Assembly (NCBI RefSeq): GCF_001640805.2
Contig: NC_066848.1
Coordinates: 21,744,159-21,808,158, forward strand
Reading direction: 5' to 3'
From: Lates calcarifer
Lineage: Eukaryota; Chordata; Actinopteri; Centropomidae
Length of the DNA stretch: 64,000 bases
Shown: one piece after another, positions 37,601-49,728 of the stretch
Layout of the letters: each line of letters begins with the position of its first letter
Position numbering within the stretch: position 1 is the first letter of the stretch
Translations under genes and position numbers: made by a program
The notes under the pieces: generated by a model
Database searches by the model: none
The model's input: only the letters and a program-made list of their open reading frames with translations
Told to the model about the DNA's origin: nothing

Positions 37601-40066
37601 CTTATTAATGTGCTTTTTCTAAACACATTCACACACATTCACACACCGATGTGAAACACACACATCGGAGGCAATTTGGTTCAGTATCTTGCCCAAGGAT
37701 ACTTCGGCATGCAGACTGGAGGAGCTGGGAATCGAACCACCGACCTTCTGATTGGTGGACGACTGCTCTACCTCCTAAGCCACAGCCGCCCAGCCGTAAT
37801 GATCTTAGAGAAGCAATTGTGGTTGCCCATCAATCTGGGTAAGCCATTTCCAAATGATTTGAAGTCCGTCATTCTACAGTGAGAAAGATTATTCACAAGT
37901 GGGAAACATTCAGGACAGTTGCCGATCTTCCCAGAAGTTGGACGTCCCATCAAATTCACCCCAAGGTCAAACCATGCGATGCTCAGAGAAATTACAAAAA
38001 TTCCAGGAGCTACATTTCAGACTCTACATGCCTCAATCAGCATGTTAAATGTTAAAGTTCATGACAGTACAATTAGAAAAACTAATTGAACAAATATGGC
38101 TTGTTTTGGAAGGGAATGCTGTTGTGAGACCTTCAGAGAGCTGTGCATAAACTAATGCCTTCAAACCTCAATGAACTGAAGTAATGTTGTAAGGAGCAGT
38201 GGGACAAGAAGAGAGACTGATGAGTCATACAGAAAACTTCAAGATATTGCTGCTAAAGGTGGTTCTACAAGCTACTGAATCATGGGGTGTACTTAGTTTT
38301 TCACAAATGGCTTCTATTTTGGCATAGAACCTGGTATTATTATGTCCTGATACATAAAACCACTGAATTCAAACAGGGTGTACTTCTATTTTCACATGAC
38401 TGTACCTCAGGAGGTGATAATAAATTACTGTAGTGTCCAGTCTACCACCAGTCCCACATGAGAAAATGAAACGGCAGTAACTGCGAGTAGACTAGTAAAC
38501 CTGTGTTGTAGCCATCCTCTCTCTGTGTCATTCCACCACTCCTTTCTCAAGCTCAGGAACACTATACTGGCCCTGAGGAGAACAGCAATTCCCCTTAAAC
38601 CTGCAGTAACAGATGTTTTGTCACTCTGTGAAGGGATCTCTTTACAACCAATATCAACATGATAATGATTACAGCCACTAGTAACTCTTTTAACTTGTGA
38701 GCAAGTTGGACTTTAAAAAATCTGAACTTACTTTTTAAGGATCTATATATCTATTTATCTATATATCTTGACGCTTTCAAATACATCTCACTGTTTTCAT
38801 TAATGATTGGAATATATGTATATGTATATATTAATACGGATTACATATATACAGGCCTTTTTGCTTCTGCTACACTGTTTTGATCATATGACTCTAATGT
38901 AAAAAACAAACCTGATACTCACTGCTGCTCTCTTTCATCACTGATGCCAGGGTCATATGGGATCACAGTCCTGATGAAGCAGATCAGTCTGACTGTCAAA
39001 CTTAAATTATTAAATTAACTAAGGAATTTCACTACCAAGTAATTTCAGGACCAGAAACACCAATATTGAGACTACTACTAATTGTCATTTATAAAGTGAA
39101 TGCATCACTAATAAACTCCTTCTAAATACAGTTTCATTACTACTAAATCATTTGCCAAACAATAGGGATTAAAAAAACTGCTTTCTGTTAATTCACATTC
39201 ATGTTAGCAACCAAATGTGCATACAAAAAACAGCAGCACAGAACCAAAGGGTGCAGCACTAAGAGAAGTGTACAGGTGCCGGAACATAATCTAATCTGAG
39301 TCCTGTTGATGTTAGCATCCAGACTCTGGTCCTGGCCCACACACACACACAAACCTGGTCTCCACAACTTCAGGGGACATTACATTGACTTACATTCATT
39401 TCCTGGAAACCTAACCTAACCTTAACCTAACCTGAAACACACATTCACTTTTTAAATGATTTTTTTCTTATTTATTTATTTGTCTATCTATTTTTTAAAT
39501 TTATGTTAACTTGCTTTTTGTCCCCATAGGGAAGACAAGTCCCCATGTGACAGTGTAAACAGATTTAGGTTCCCACAACATGAGGAACACCTAGACCACA
39601 CACACACGCGCGTGCACACACACATGCGTGTGTGCATGTTTGAACAGTTGAAGTCTGAACAGCTTACATCATTGTATAGTTTCCTTCTTATTACTAGCTC
39701 TTCTTTCGTGGTCCTACTCTGATAGTAACAGCATCATCAGCACAGAGGGATGGGGAGAGGGGTGGTTCAAGCTTGCTTTGAAGGTTGTATTGGAATAAAT
39801 ACAAAGGTTGAAGGAGGGATTTGTTGGTAGGAGCCTGGAAGGCTGTTACATAGCCTCTTGAGGCTGCTTAATGGGCCCCTTCTGGTCTTGAGGACCTGGG
39901 GACAATGCTATAACTCTTTTGGGATGGATTTTGCACCTGCTTAACACAAAACTACATTTTTGTTTGGGGCCAGACAAATCTATCACCATTTATAGAGCAT
40001 TACTTCAGACTAAAGACAAAAATAGACAACATATTAAATGAAAGCTTGTGACATACAACAGAAGAC

Positions 40067-40110
<44 letters not shown>

Positions 40111-40707
40111 TGGGAAGATTGGCAATATAAGTGTGCTAGTGCATATTTTTAATCTCTATGAAACAATCATCTGTAATGACACTGAGAAATAGAACATATA
40201 GCACAACAAGAAGGACTATATGTCTTCTAAGTCCCGACATGAGATATATATTAGAATAAAACATTGTTATTGGTATTATATTATCATCATTAAGATATTA
40301 CAAATGAAATGCTTTGAACAAGCAGTAAAGGCAGTAGGATGGGCTTCAATATCAAAGTAAATGAATCATTCTGAGGCTTCAGTTTTTAGTAAAAAGTATT
40401 TTTATCTAACAAAGGTAACGTATTGTTGTGTATTAAATATACAACAGGAATGTATCAGTTTCTGTTAGCTTATGTAACTCTTAGCAGCAGCCGAACAAGT
40501 AGCCTACTTTAGGCTTTTGGGGTATTTCCATTTTCTAATAACAGTCAACAAAGAAATATCCTGCTCCAGCGTGTACGCCTCAGACTTTCAGTGGAGTACC
40601 CGGTGCTGTGGCCAGTACAGACTCTTACCCTCAGTCTGTGTCCTCAGTCCTCCACAGTTTGGTTTCTTACTGCTCTGGTGCGTCTTTACCAAGAAAGACC
40701 GCGGCAT
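34636..40707 (-). CDS. snai3: snai3: Snail-family zinc-finger repressor (3 exons, 294 aa)
   Basis: Snail proteins bind CANNTG E-boxes and recruit corepressors through an N-terminal SNAG domain. Exons: 40707-40629, 36813-36187, 34814-34636; GT-AG introns with phase 1 at both junctions. The protein begins with the SNAG motif MPRSFLVK. After a proline/serine-rich, low-conservation stretch come five C2H2 fingers: FECLDC...KHKQLQC, FSCKYC...HIRTH, CVCKIC...HIRTH, then [11 protein letters not shown]...HLQTH and YQCASC...KHQEAGC, spanning roughly residues 150-290. The last finger has the CCHC form typical of Snail proteins. Human SNAI3 is 292 aa. The second intron junction splits the TGEKP linker. 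snai3, rather than snai1 or snai2, is chosen from the neighbours ctu2 and rnf166. Intron 1 (3.8 kb) contains a Tc1 element with a nested SINE. Confidence 0.93.
37045..38404 (+). mobile_element. Tc1-like transposon, inactive, split by a SINE
   Basis: Terminal inverted repeats at about 37065-37112 and 38340-38385 share AGTACACCCT, TTTGAATTC and ATCAGGACATAAT words. The transposase start MPRRKDIS is visible at 37449-37472. After the SINE insertion the protein continues as [14 protein letters not shown] near 37798, then a helix-turn-helix phrase and NLPRS. Frameshifts and a large internal deletion remove the catalytic DDE region, so the copy is non-autonomous. It lies in snai3 intron 1, antisense to the gene. 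Confidence 0.8.
37477..37795 (-). repeat. Full-length tRNA-derived SINE family A
   Basis: Reverse-complement reading shows a Pol III A box (GTGGCTTAGGAGGTAGAGC) and B box (GGTTCGATTCCC) near the 37790 end, a central body with CTTGGGCAAGATACTGAACC, and the TATAAGTACAGTCCATTTAC tail at the 37477 end. A six-base GTAATG flanks it on both sides (37471-37476 and 37796-37801). It is inserted in the transposase coding part of the Tc1 element. Confidence 0.85.
39330..39650. repeat. Dispersed GGGGACA/AACCTAACC repeat
   Basis: CACACA tract, then CTTCAGGGGACATTACATTG, AACCTAACCTTAACCTAACC and AAGTCCCCATGTGACAGTG, and another CA-rich tract ending near 39625. A related AACCCT-rich remnant lies at 36890-36945. 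It resembles a common fish repeat flanked by CA/TG tracts. It is not true telomeric repeat. Confidence 0.45.
40070..40108. repeat. (TG)n microsatellite
   Basis: About nineteen TG units in snai3 intron 1. Confidence 0.95.
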
Positions 40708-40990
40708 GTTGTCGCTCTCCTCACTGGAGTCGGTGAGGGGTGATGGTGGTCTACGGCCGCCGGTTGACGGAAGCAGCTGTCGCCGGTGGTGTGGGAGAGA
40801 CCGAGCGGCGGCTGTGAATCGGTCCTCCTGCGGCCTCGCACACTCCACTGACTGGAGACGGTCAAGTGTGAGCCAAGGGTCGCGCGGGGGAATTTCCACA
40901 CACACCAATGTCGAACCAATTACAATAAAAGGACAAGTGCAGGGGGCGGGCGCTGTGTGCCAATCAGCGCACCCCAACAAAACAGGTGTA
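40708..40990 (-). promoter_or_regulatory. snai3 promoter/5'UTR
   Basis: CpG-bearing region upstream of the snai3 start. On the minus strand there is an inverted CCAAT (GATTGG) at about 40961-40966, a GC box (CCCGCCCCC) at about 40943-40951, E-boxes CACCTG and CACTTG, and a consensus NF-kappaB-type site, GGGAATTTCC, at 40888-40897. There is no clear TATA box. Snail genes are known to autoregulate through E-boxes. Confidence 0.5.
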
Positions 40991-42168
40991 TGAATTGTGT
41001 CTATAGAGGCACAGCAACACTTCACACTGCTCTATTGCTAGAGTTAGGGCTTCAGGCACACAAAGCCCTCTACACTGTCAGTTTGGCCCAATGGACCAGC
41101 ACACAGGCAACCATTGTCTTTATAATCTTTCAGAAAACTTTGAATATAATCTGCACAGACCAGCACAGACCCAAAGTCCTCAACATGACACACAACAGGA
41201 TCAGACCCTTCCAGACTGGCAACAGGTCTTTATTTGTCATTTCACTTGTTTTATAAGTGCATTATCATATGTCAACGAGAGAACTCCCTGATTTCTGATC
41301 TGCTTGAACATTTTCACTGTACACATGCCATCTGTCTTTTTGTCCTGAATTTGAGCTGGTTCATGATGCTTGTGATCCTTAACAAAGGACCAGGACCATT
41401 GCTGTACTTAAATTTAAGTGAAATTTTGAATGCAGGAATGTGGTATGGTACACGGATTTGACATTTAGGCAAATATGCTTGTAGGCAATACAGTGGCAAG
41501 AAATGCCTTTGGCATTACCTGCATTACCTGCATTTATGTATAAATTCATCTTAAAAATTATTTCACCAACAAATATAATCTGTTTTAACCCATAACACAC
41601 ACATCACTGTATTGTTCTTGTTCTTGTCCTTACTGAATGCATCATTCAAACATTCGCAGTTTAGATTAGAAAATGTATGTGAACTAGAAAATGCATTTCC
41701 TGTGGAAAATGTGTGTGAATGCTGATTAGCTGAATGGATCGCTGAAGCAATGCTGAAAGATGGCTGAAATTACTGTTTAAAACCAGTAGCTGCAACAACA
41801 CAAACAGGGGTGGAAGCAGAAAGGAAAAACAGCTGAATGCAGAATCAAAAGTTGGAAGTCAAAATGTAAAACTGGAGATGGAAGCTTAAGTGCATTAGAT
41901 AGAAAAGCAGAGAGCACAAACATGTTGAGGAATCAGCTTAAAGGCAAATAACACACAGCCAAAGCTGGAAGATGAAATAAAATGAGAAGAGAAGAAGAAA
42001 TTCTTTGTATTAATATCAGATGATCTTTATCTGCAGAATGTCTGAACTTCCTAACTTCCTAAACTTCCTAGGAAAAATGGAAAGGTATCATTTAGATATA
42101 ACTTGTTGTCTATGTACACTATGTGTGTAAACAGCACCTGTTGTGTTTAACTCAACTGTCTTGGAGGT

Positions 42169-42173
<5 letters not shown>

Positions 42174-42205
<32 letters not shown>
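42174..42205. repeat. (TG)n microsatellite
   Basis: Sixteen TG units. Confidence 0.95.
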
Positions 42206-42208
<3 letters not shown>

Positions 42209-43360
42209 AGTGTAACTGCCAAGTTACTCCTGATTAAAACTGCTCTAAAACCTGTTTGAAGTGAAACCTGTTGAACTGTGTGTGAATCCACATCTTCTAT
42301 GTGCTGTGGAGACAGTTTGTAGCAGGATTTTGACAGAAAAGTAAGTCAAGAGTTTGATAAACAGCACAGACATCAGAGATCAGCTGATCACAGTCACCTG
42401 TTTGTGTCCAACTGCACTCACAGGTTGCCATAGCAATATCAAGGTCTCAGCCTCTACAGAGTCAGATTTTGCTCTGTGCACCTCTTGAACTCCTATCACC
42501 TATCAATAAAGTCTGGTGACTACCAGCACCAGGAGACTTTACTGAACACAGACATGTGTTATTTGTGTAGATAAAGTGAAAAATGACCACAGTATGGCAG
42601 TTTAAAAACTGGCTTGGTGTGGGTCATGTCTTTAGAGAGCTATATGGAGATGAATGGAGCAGTTGAGGGCTCCTCTTGGTGATCAGAGGCTGCTACCTCA
42701 AAAACTGTAAATCCTATGGCTTAGGGAGTCACACTGTGTGACAGAGCATAAAATTATCTATAATTTGAGGAATAAATTGTGTGTGAGAAGTGAAAGGTGT
42801 GGACAGGAGAAGAGTAAGTGATGTCACACAGTCACAGAGCCAGTGCAATACACACCCATTATAAACATGAAATATAAACTGCTGTAATTCAAAAACTGGA
42901 CAAGATATTAAAAAGTTGAATGTGATCTTAATAGCTGAACTTATTGGGACCTGTTTAAAGTTTAAATGAAGTCTCTAGCTCAAAGCTAACTGGAGTCCAA
43001 TCAGTGAGACAAGATTGGAGGTGTGGGTTAGAGCTACTTTAACTCATAGAAAATACTCAAGAGGCATCAGAAGACTTACAATAAAGACTTGTTGATTTAC
43101 ATAAAGCTGGGAAGGGAAAGTCATCTCAAGAGTTTACTCAGCAGTCCACAGTCAAATTGTCTAAATGGAGACAATTTAGTTCTGTGGATAGTAGTTCTGT
43201 AGTTCTGTGTAGATGTGGGCAGCCAGTTAAAGATGACTCCAAAGGCACAATGCAGATGCACAATGAGGTAAAATAAATAAAGCCCAGAGTAACAGCTGAA
43301 GGCTTCCATGAATTATGCATGGTTAACATCCATGGCAGGACACCACAGAGGAAACAGTTT

Positions 43361-43364
<4 letters not shown>

Positions 43365-43420
<56 letters not shown>

Positions 43421-43421
43421 G
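43365..43421. repeat. (AC)n(AT)n compound microsatellite
   Basis: About 22 AC units pass directly into six AT units. Confidence 0.95.
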
Positions 43422-43754
43422 TATAGAGAGAGAAATAGAAAAATATGTAGAAAAATTGAGAAAAAATGGAGGCTTTGCTGCCTCTGGCCTGGAAGGAATG
43501 TTTAATGGATGTGTTCAAATAAGACACAAAATATTATAAATGTTTGTTATTAGCTTAGCATTGTGTTTCTTTTTATGTTTCTTTGTATTTGTGAAGATTA
43601 GATTACAGGTAATTCAAAATGGTGCACATACTTTTTCTTGTCACTGTTCATATGGTGTGTAGATTCCTAAACAACAGCCCTGAGATAATGTATTTAAAAT
43701 GACATTGAGTACAATGATGCACAGTTCTGGTCAGAGTGCAGGTGATAACTGAAA

Positions 43755-43760
43755 TTTATT
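43755..43760 (-). promoter_or_regulatory. Predicted cyp17a1 polyadenylation signal
   Basis: AATAAA on the minus strand, about 670 bases after the cyp17a1 stop at 44428. The length is plausible for this 3'UTR, but no transcript end is visible. Confidence 0.4.
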
Positions 43761-44427
43761 AATTTTTTACATTTCTTAAAAGATAAACTAATATGATTTG
43801 ATTCCAAAGGACATCACAGGAACTGAAACTGTATAAAAAGGAAATCACTTTGCAAAATGAAAGTTTGTTGACATCTTGAAAAGGTTCAGGGCAACAGAAA
43901 CAGAGAATCTCTGGTGATGAGCTTTGTCTCTGAGAATATCTTTATGCAGTGAAACAAAATGGTCCTCCAAAGGCAGTCATGGTGCAACAGGTTCTCTTAT
44001 CTAATCTTAGAATGTCCTGATTATAGGTTGAAGATAACAAATATATCTTTAAAATAAGCAGAGATAACTTGCCTCGCTGTTGTGGAAAGTGGAGTTACTA
44101 ATGTCATTATATTATATTCACTACTGAGAAACTGCTGCTCAATGACACCTCTTAAATGGCTCCTATTAAATACAAACTAATGTTATGTAGGCTCTAACCT
44201 GAGATTCTTGGCTGCAGAGAGAACTTATTGCATATCAGACCCCAAACTATATTCATAAATAATGCTGGGAACTGTTGGTTGACAGTTACATTGTTAAGAA
44301 ATAATGAGAATGTCATGCATAAACAGATGTTATGATATGTCCAGTTCACTGCTACATGCTTGATCTGCTGCCTTCTGTCAGCCCAGCAGACTCTCAGGTC
44401 ACTGCTGTCGAGAACATGGGGCCAATC

Positions 44428-47400
44428 TCAATGTGCCTGCCACTTGTTTCTCTCCCAGCCTGGTCTGGGTGTAGCGGTCACCTTGTACTTAGCTGGCTGG
44501 AGGACCACACCAAATTTGCCCTCCAGACTGGGCAGAGAGTGGCCTGGTGGGACAGAGAGGGTGAAGTGCTGCAGGATCTGGGACAGGAAGAGGAAGAGCT
44601 CCATCTTGGCCAAGGCCTCGCCCAGACACACCCTGACACCTGCACCAAATGGCAGGTAGCTGGGAGATGGGATGATCAGACCTGTGCCATCACTGTTCAA
44701 GAACCGACCTGCAGAGGAAGAAGACAGGGATCAGAATCAACACACACAAGCTAAAGAACAAAGCTCACAAGCAGGGATTCAACTGATGACACAAACAGCA
44801 GTGCTGCTGTTGTTAGAGCTGAGCTGCTCATATCTGATCCAAGTCTGAGAAATGGTTCGATGTGACATTTTTTATGAAACAAAAACTATAAAGACTCAGT
44901 TCATTGTGTAAGAATCAAAACAACAGTACTAGCTTAAAGGGACAATTCATTTTCAAATGTGGCATCTAGTTATCTGTAGAGTTTTGGTTTTATTTGTCTA
45001 TGGTTTGAGATATCTGGAACAATCAGTCTGTATTTTCAGAAACCATGTCAGCTGAGGTCTGGATTACTTTGAGCAGTTAGTGTTATTCTGGAAAAACACA
45101 TGATGTTGCTATTATTTGTCAGTGTTGTGAGCAGCACTAATGAAATTTCATTCTGTCCTTATTAAGTTTCATAATTCCTCAACATTATGAAACTTAATGA
45201 AAGGTGACTGTTTCATAATGTTGTGAGAGTTGGAGTTTAAATCTCCTCAGCATTGAAATATGCTTTACTGCGTTTGGACCATTAATCCCAGTATAATAAA
45301 AGCAGGCCAGGAGGGTGATGAGGCTGAAGCAACATCCTAAACAACAATCAACAGTGGCCAGAGATGGCTTTTCTGTTTGTATCATCATTAATCAGGTTCT
45401 TTAATTTCAGCAAAAACAACAATGAAAACATGGAGATTTCAATTATCTGTAAAGGGCTAGAACAGACATTGGCTCTATAGGCCTATAGCTTCCATGGATG
45501 ACACATTTATTTTCCAGGATCAAATATGACACAGTGCACAGACGTTTCCTCTCACCAGGGTCAAAGAGCTCAGGATTTTTCCATTCCTTCTCGTCATGGT
45601 GCAGAGACCACAGGTTGATGATGACTCGAGTGCCTTTCCTCACAGTGAAGTCCCCGATGCTACAGAGCAACACAAAGACAAAGGAGGAGCTTATAGGAAC
45701 AGAGTTCTCAGACTGAATGTCTGCAGGTTGAAATTCCTCTGTGCATGAAACAAATATCTTTGCAGAGATTAATCATGAGCGAAATCTTCCAGAATCAGCC
45801 CCATTTGTCAGTACAATATAATTGTTGCTGTAGTGATCAGTTGTACTGTTATCCTGTCAGTGGTGGATGACAGTAAATGCCCCTGGGAGTAGAGTGTACC
45901 TGGTATCACTGAGGGCCACATGAGGGATGAGCAGAGGGGCCACAGGACGGATCCGTAACACCTCCCTGATGGTGGCCTCCAGGTAAGGCAGACTGCCTCT
46001 GTCACTGAGCTGAGGGGACCGACCCCATCCCACTTTACTGTCGAGCTCCTCCTGGATACACCTCTGCACCTGAACACCCACACAAACACCATCAGAAAGA
46101 TCAATATTTCATTTCATTTATTTATTTATTTAGAGGGACAACACACATTAATCAACATTTCTGTAAATGTGCCACTGTTAGCTACAAGAGAAATTTATTC
46201 TGCACCAAAAACACACTTTACTTTAAGGAATGTGTTTTTGTCTTATTTGTCAGCACTTTGAAATGGTTAAAGTCACGATTCATTGAATTTTCTCAATCCT
46301 TGGATTTATATGATTTTGATGAAAATCTTATTTATGAGGACAGAGAGGGTGTGAGTTGTAGCAAAGGTTCATGTTAGGAATGTAAAATGACTTTAATTTC
46401 AGTAGAGTCAGAGTAGCATCTAGTGGACTCCAGAGAAACTGCAATTTAAGCACTACAGATGGACCTGTCCAATTGCAGCATACAATAGTCTAAAAATACT
46501 ATTTAAAACTTAAACCTCAGCTTTAACACAAAGGCAAACTGTCTGAATTCAGACAGTGTCAAGCTTGTGGGTGACTGGACAGAGGAATACAGCACAAGTC
46601 TGTCGCAGATGTTTATTTGATTGAATAAAAATCCTCTACACCCAAAGCAGAACCCACATCTCTCATGCATCTTGCTGCTGTTCCAGTGGTACCTGTGGGT
46701 GGTGGATGAGGTAGATGACTGCCCATTTGAGCACAGTGGTGGTGGTTTCCACACCAGCTCCAAAGATGTCTCCCACAGTCATGAGGAGGTGGTCTTCACT
46801 AAGGCCCACAGATTCTGCACTGACCTCTGCTGTGTTGTTATTCTCAGCACTGCGTTTGGCTCTCAGCAGAGCATCCAGCAGGTCCCTCTGCACATGGTCA
46901 CTGTAGTCTGCCTGGGTGGGGGCACCGTGTCAATGTAGAGTATGCACACACTCATTTTATACTACTTATTGTATTTCACATATTTAACATATATCTAGAA
47001 TGACTGTTATTCTGAAGTATGTCAGTATATGTATATCACAATAATAATTGTTTGGGGCAAACACAACAGATTGCTTGACTGTGTTACTAACTATGATGGC
47101 CAGTATTGTCCTTGTATTAAATATCACACATTTTTCTGTCTTTCTGCCTAAAACTGATGGATAGGTCTTAAAACTCAGAGAGTTTCCTGGAAAACAGCAG
47201 TGTAATTTGATACTAACTATAAAGAGAAGTATATTCTGATACATTATTCACTCATTTATTTGGGTGTTTAAGAGAGCAGCCAGGCAGTGATACAGGATAT
47301 TATGATGATTTTGATAGAAACGTCCTTGAAAAAAACTTCTAAAACCTTAAAATCACAAACTGCAGGGAACCATTTAAATCCAAGTAAATATTGCTGACTT

Positions 47401-49728
47401 GTAGTATGCTGGCCTGTCATTTACTAATACTTGCCTAAAATGTCAGTTTCGCTTAGGTAAAACAAGCCTGTATGACCGATTCATTTGAATTAACTGAACA
47501 CTGTCTCCAGGTTCCTCGTAGTCACTGGCAAAGTACATACCAGCTGTCATTTCTAGTTACATAGTGTAGGCTCTCATGGCCTTTTGCCAGGTTTGGTATA
47601 TCAGCACTTAAATCTTAATCATTTCTATGTCATTATTGACAGCATAGGATTACACAGTATTATTAAGAATAGGAAAACTATACCTTGTGTTCATCATATT
47701 TCTTCTGTAGAAGTTCGTCTCTGATTGAAACACACTGCTTTAGAAGACACAGGTCTGCATTGGGAAAAATCTGACAGAGAAAGAAGACACTGATTAGACT
47801 CTGGTGTCTTCATTTCATTCGTGAAGTACAGAATATTATTAGTATATATGCATTGTCTGTACACAATTTAAATATGAAATATAAATATGACTACAATCTC
47901 TAGAAACAGTATGTATTCTTCTATCCTTCCTATTTGAATATAGCATTGGGTTGAATGGCCCTATTAGGTTTAAATATCTTCTATTTTCCTCAGCATTGAA
48001 AGTGTTTGGAACATTTTTTCAACATGAACAAATAACAACAAGAGTAACTTCTGAATCAGTATAACTGATGTAAAGAATCAAGACACTAATCCCACCAGTC
48101 CACATTAAGACAGAGGCTAGTTTTTACTACCACACAGCAAATTAGGTCTTAATTATACTGATAAAAGAGAATGATGTTTACAATGCTCATAATGCACCTT
48201 TAATTATGTCCCTGTATATCCCCTATATGTTCCTGTGCCTTCTAGTTTATTGCCTCTTTTCCCACTTTGGATTTTTTCTTCAGAGTATTCATGTTGTGTA
48301 CCTGTAACCAGGGGAAGATGTCGACGAGGCTGTCCTTTGCCACAGTGTCCACGATGCCCTGGCTATATTCCAGCATGGCCTCAAACTCTGGGTCTCCTCG
48401 ACGGTAGGAGGAGTTGAAGCAGAGTGAACATATGACGTTGGTTACAGCTCGAGTTAGCTCAGGAGACAGATCCAGGGCAAGTCCAGCAGCTGCTGCCTCA
48501 GACAGGACAGAGCACAGAGACTGGGCCTCTGCACAGACTGAGCAGAACACCAGGGATGTGAATTTTTGGTTTGCTTAGATTCTACAATATCAAACTGAAT
48601 ACCTTTCAGTTAGGATTGTTACTCAGACAAAGAGGCAGTTTACACATGGCTTAGGCTTTGTTATGGGCTCTGATAGGAATTTTCCCTATTTTCTGACAAC
48701 ATATGGACCAAACCAATTATCAGTGACAATAGTGACAATAACTGCTGAAGAATCACTTTTCAAGTGCAGCATTAATTTGTTTAATCATGGGATTCGATAT
48801 TCCAGTTATGCTGAATTCAGACATTTCAATCTGATCTTTGTGGAGGAATCTCACTATTTCTGCTGCACAGCCCAATTTCCTGATGGATTCTTCCTTACTT
48901 TCACACTTTCCACTCTATTGGTTTGAGGACAGAAATGTCAGAACCTGAACAAATAAAACCACAACAATCTGCATGGACAGATGTCACCCTTTGACTGATT
49001 ACTTCCAATATTTCAATATTTGCTCAAACTTCCAATATTCATCAGAAATGTGGTATGCATGAGTCTATTTAGAGCAGTCTAAGGTGAGAAATGGCTGGGC
49101 TGCAGCCTAAACAGCACATGCAGTTTGTAACCCAAATGTAATGTAACCAGTGTAGAGTGGAGAGTGTAGAGTGTACTCACTGATCTTCTCTATGGAGGCA
49201 GATCCCTCTCCAAACATGCACAGAGCTCCATGGACTATTTTCCGGTGGAACCTCCAGGTAGCACTGTAGTCTCCAAATGCAATGTCTTTCCCATCTCTGG
49301 TCAGAACATCTGTGGTCACCTTCATCACACAGCACAGGGATGGAAAGAGAAAAAAACATAAATGATGACTGCTGCTGCTGAGAAGAAGACACTGAAGACG
49401 AGGTATACCCACAGTTCTGGGTCTTCCTGCAAATGTCTTCCCTTTCTTCAGCAAGACTTCTTTGGCGTGTCTGTGCTGGTTGACTATGATGATCACTGTG
49501 GGAGCCCATCTTCAGAGAGTATGTATGTCCATATTTCCCCTGCAGTCCTTTGAACAGCACATGAGGAGGGTGTGGGCTCCATAGACTCAGGAGACTGCCG
49601 ATCAGGGGTAGTGCTGGGAGGCGGGGGAGGTCCTGGGAGGCCTGCACAGATGTTCTGAGCTTTAACTGCACTGCTAACAAAGCCAGAGCCCAAAATGCAC
49701 ATAGACACAGAAACCAAGCCATATCCAT
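44428..49728 (-). CDS. cyp17a1: cyp17a1: steroid 17-alpha-hydroxylase/17,20-lyase (8 exons, frame break in exon 1)
   Basis: CYP17A1 is an ER-anchored P450 that 17-hydroxylates pregnenolone/progesterone and cleaves to androgens. Exons: 49728-49413, 49319-49181, 48537-48302, 47770-47684, 46911-46693, 46069-45900, 45659-45556, 44708-44428. Visible are an N-terminal hydrophobic anchor ([19 protein letters not shown]), a proline hinge ([13 protein letters not shown]), the B-C region block [17 protein letters not shown]-helix AGVETTTT (from about residue 311), K-helix EVLRIRP, and heme loop [10 protein letters not shown] with the ligand at about C451. Splicing gives 516 residues if one base is discounted; human is 508. 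The break lies near 49492-49500: upstream frame reads KMGSHSD, while the conserved continuation [13 protein letters not shown] is in another frame. Sequencing error and true mutation cannot be separated here. An A1 rather than A2 paralogue is inferred from block similarity and the borcs7 neighbour. Confidence 0.9.
45161..45198. repeat. Perfect 15-bp hairpin in cyp17a1 intron 7
   Basis: ATTAAGTTTCATAAT at 45161-45175 is answered by its exact complement at 45184-45198 with an 8-base loop. A third partial copy, GTTTCATAATGTTG, lies at about 45210-45223. Confidence 0.8.

Larger units (their letters stand above)
40991..43754. other. snai3-cyp17a1 intergenic region, no gene seen
   Basis: This stretch joins the two gene blocks. 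It holds (TG)n at 42174-42205, (CA)n(TA)n at 43365-43421 and a 9-bp hairpin at about 43154-43177. No coding exon or recognisable transposon was found, so the ancestral junction has left no obvious scar. Confidence 0.5.

Noticed and set aside
37660..37795. tRNA gene on the minus strand
   Set aside because: This is the head of the full-length family A SINE; no proper anticodon arm or acceptor stem.
40517..41025. Long open frames on both strands over snai3 exon 1
   Set aside because: The plus-strand frame is the shadow of the CpG-bearing snai3 exon 1/promoter. The minus-strand frame contains the real MPRSFLVK start and is part of snai3.
44332..44754. 140-codon open frame antisense to cyp17a1 exon 8
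   Set aside because: Shadow of the conserved coding exon on the other strand.
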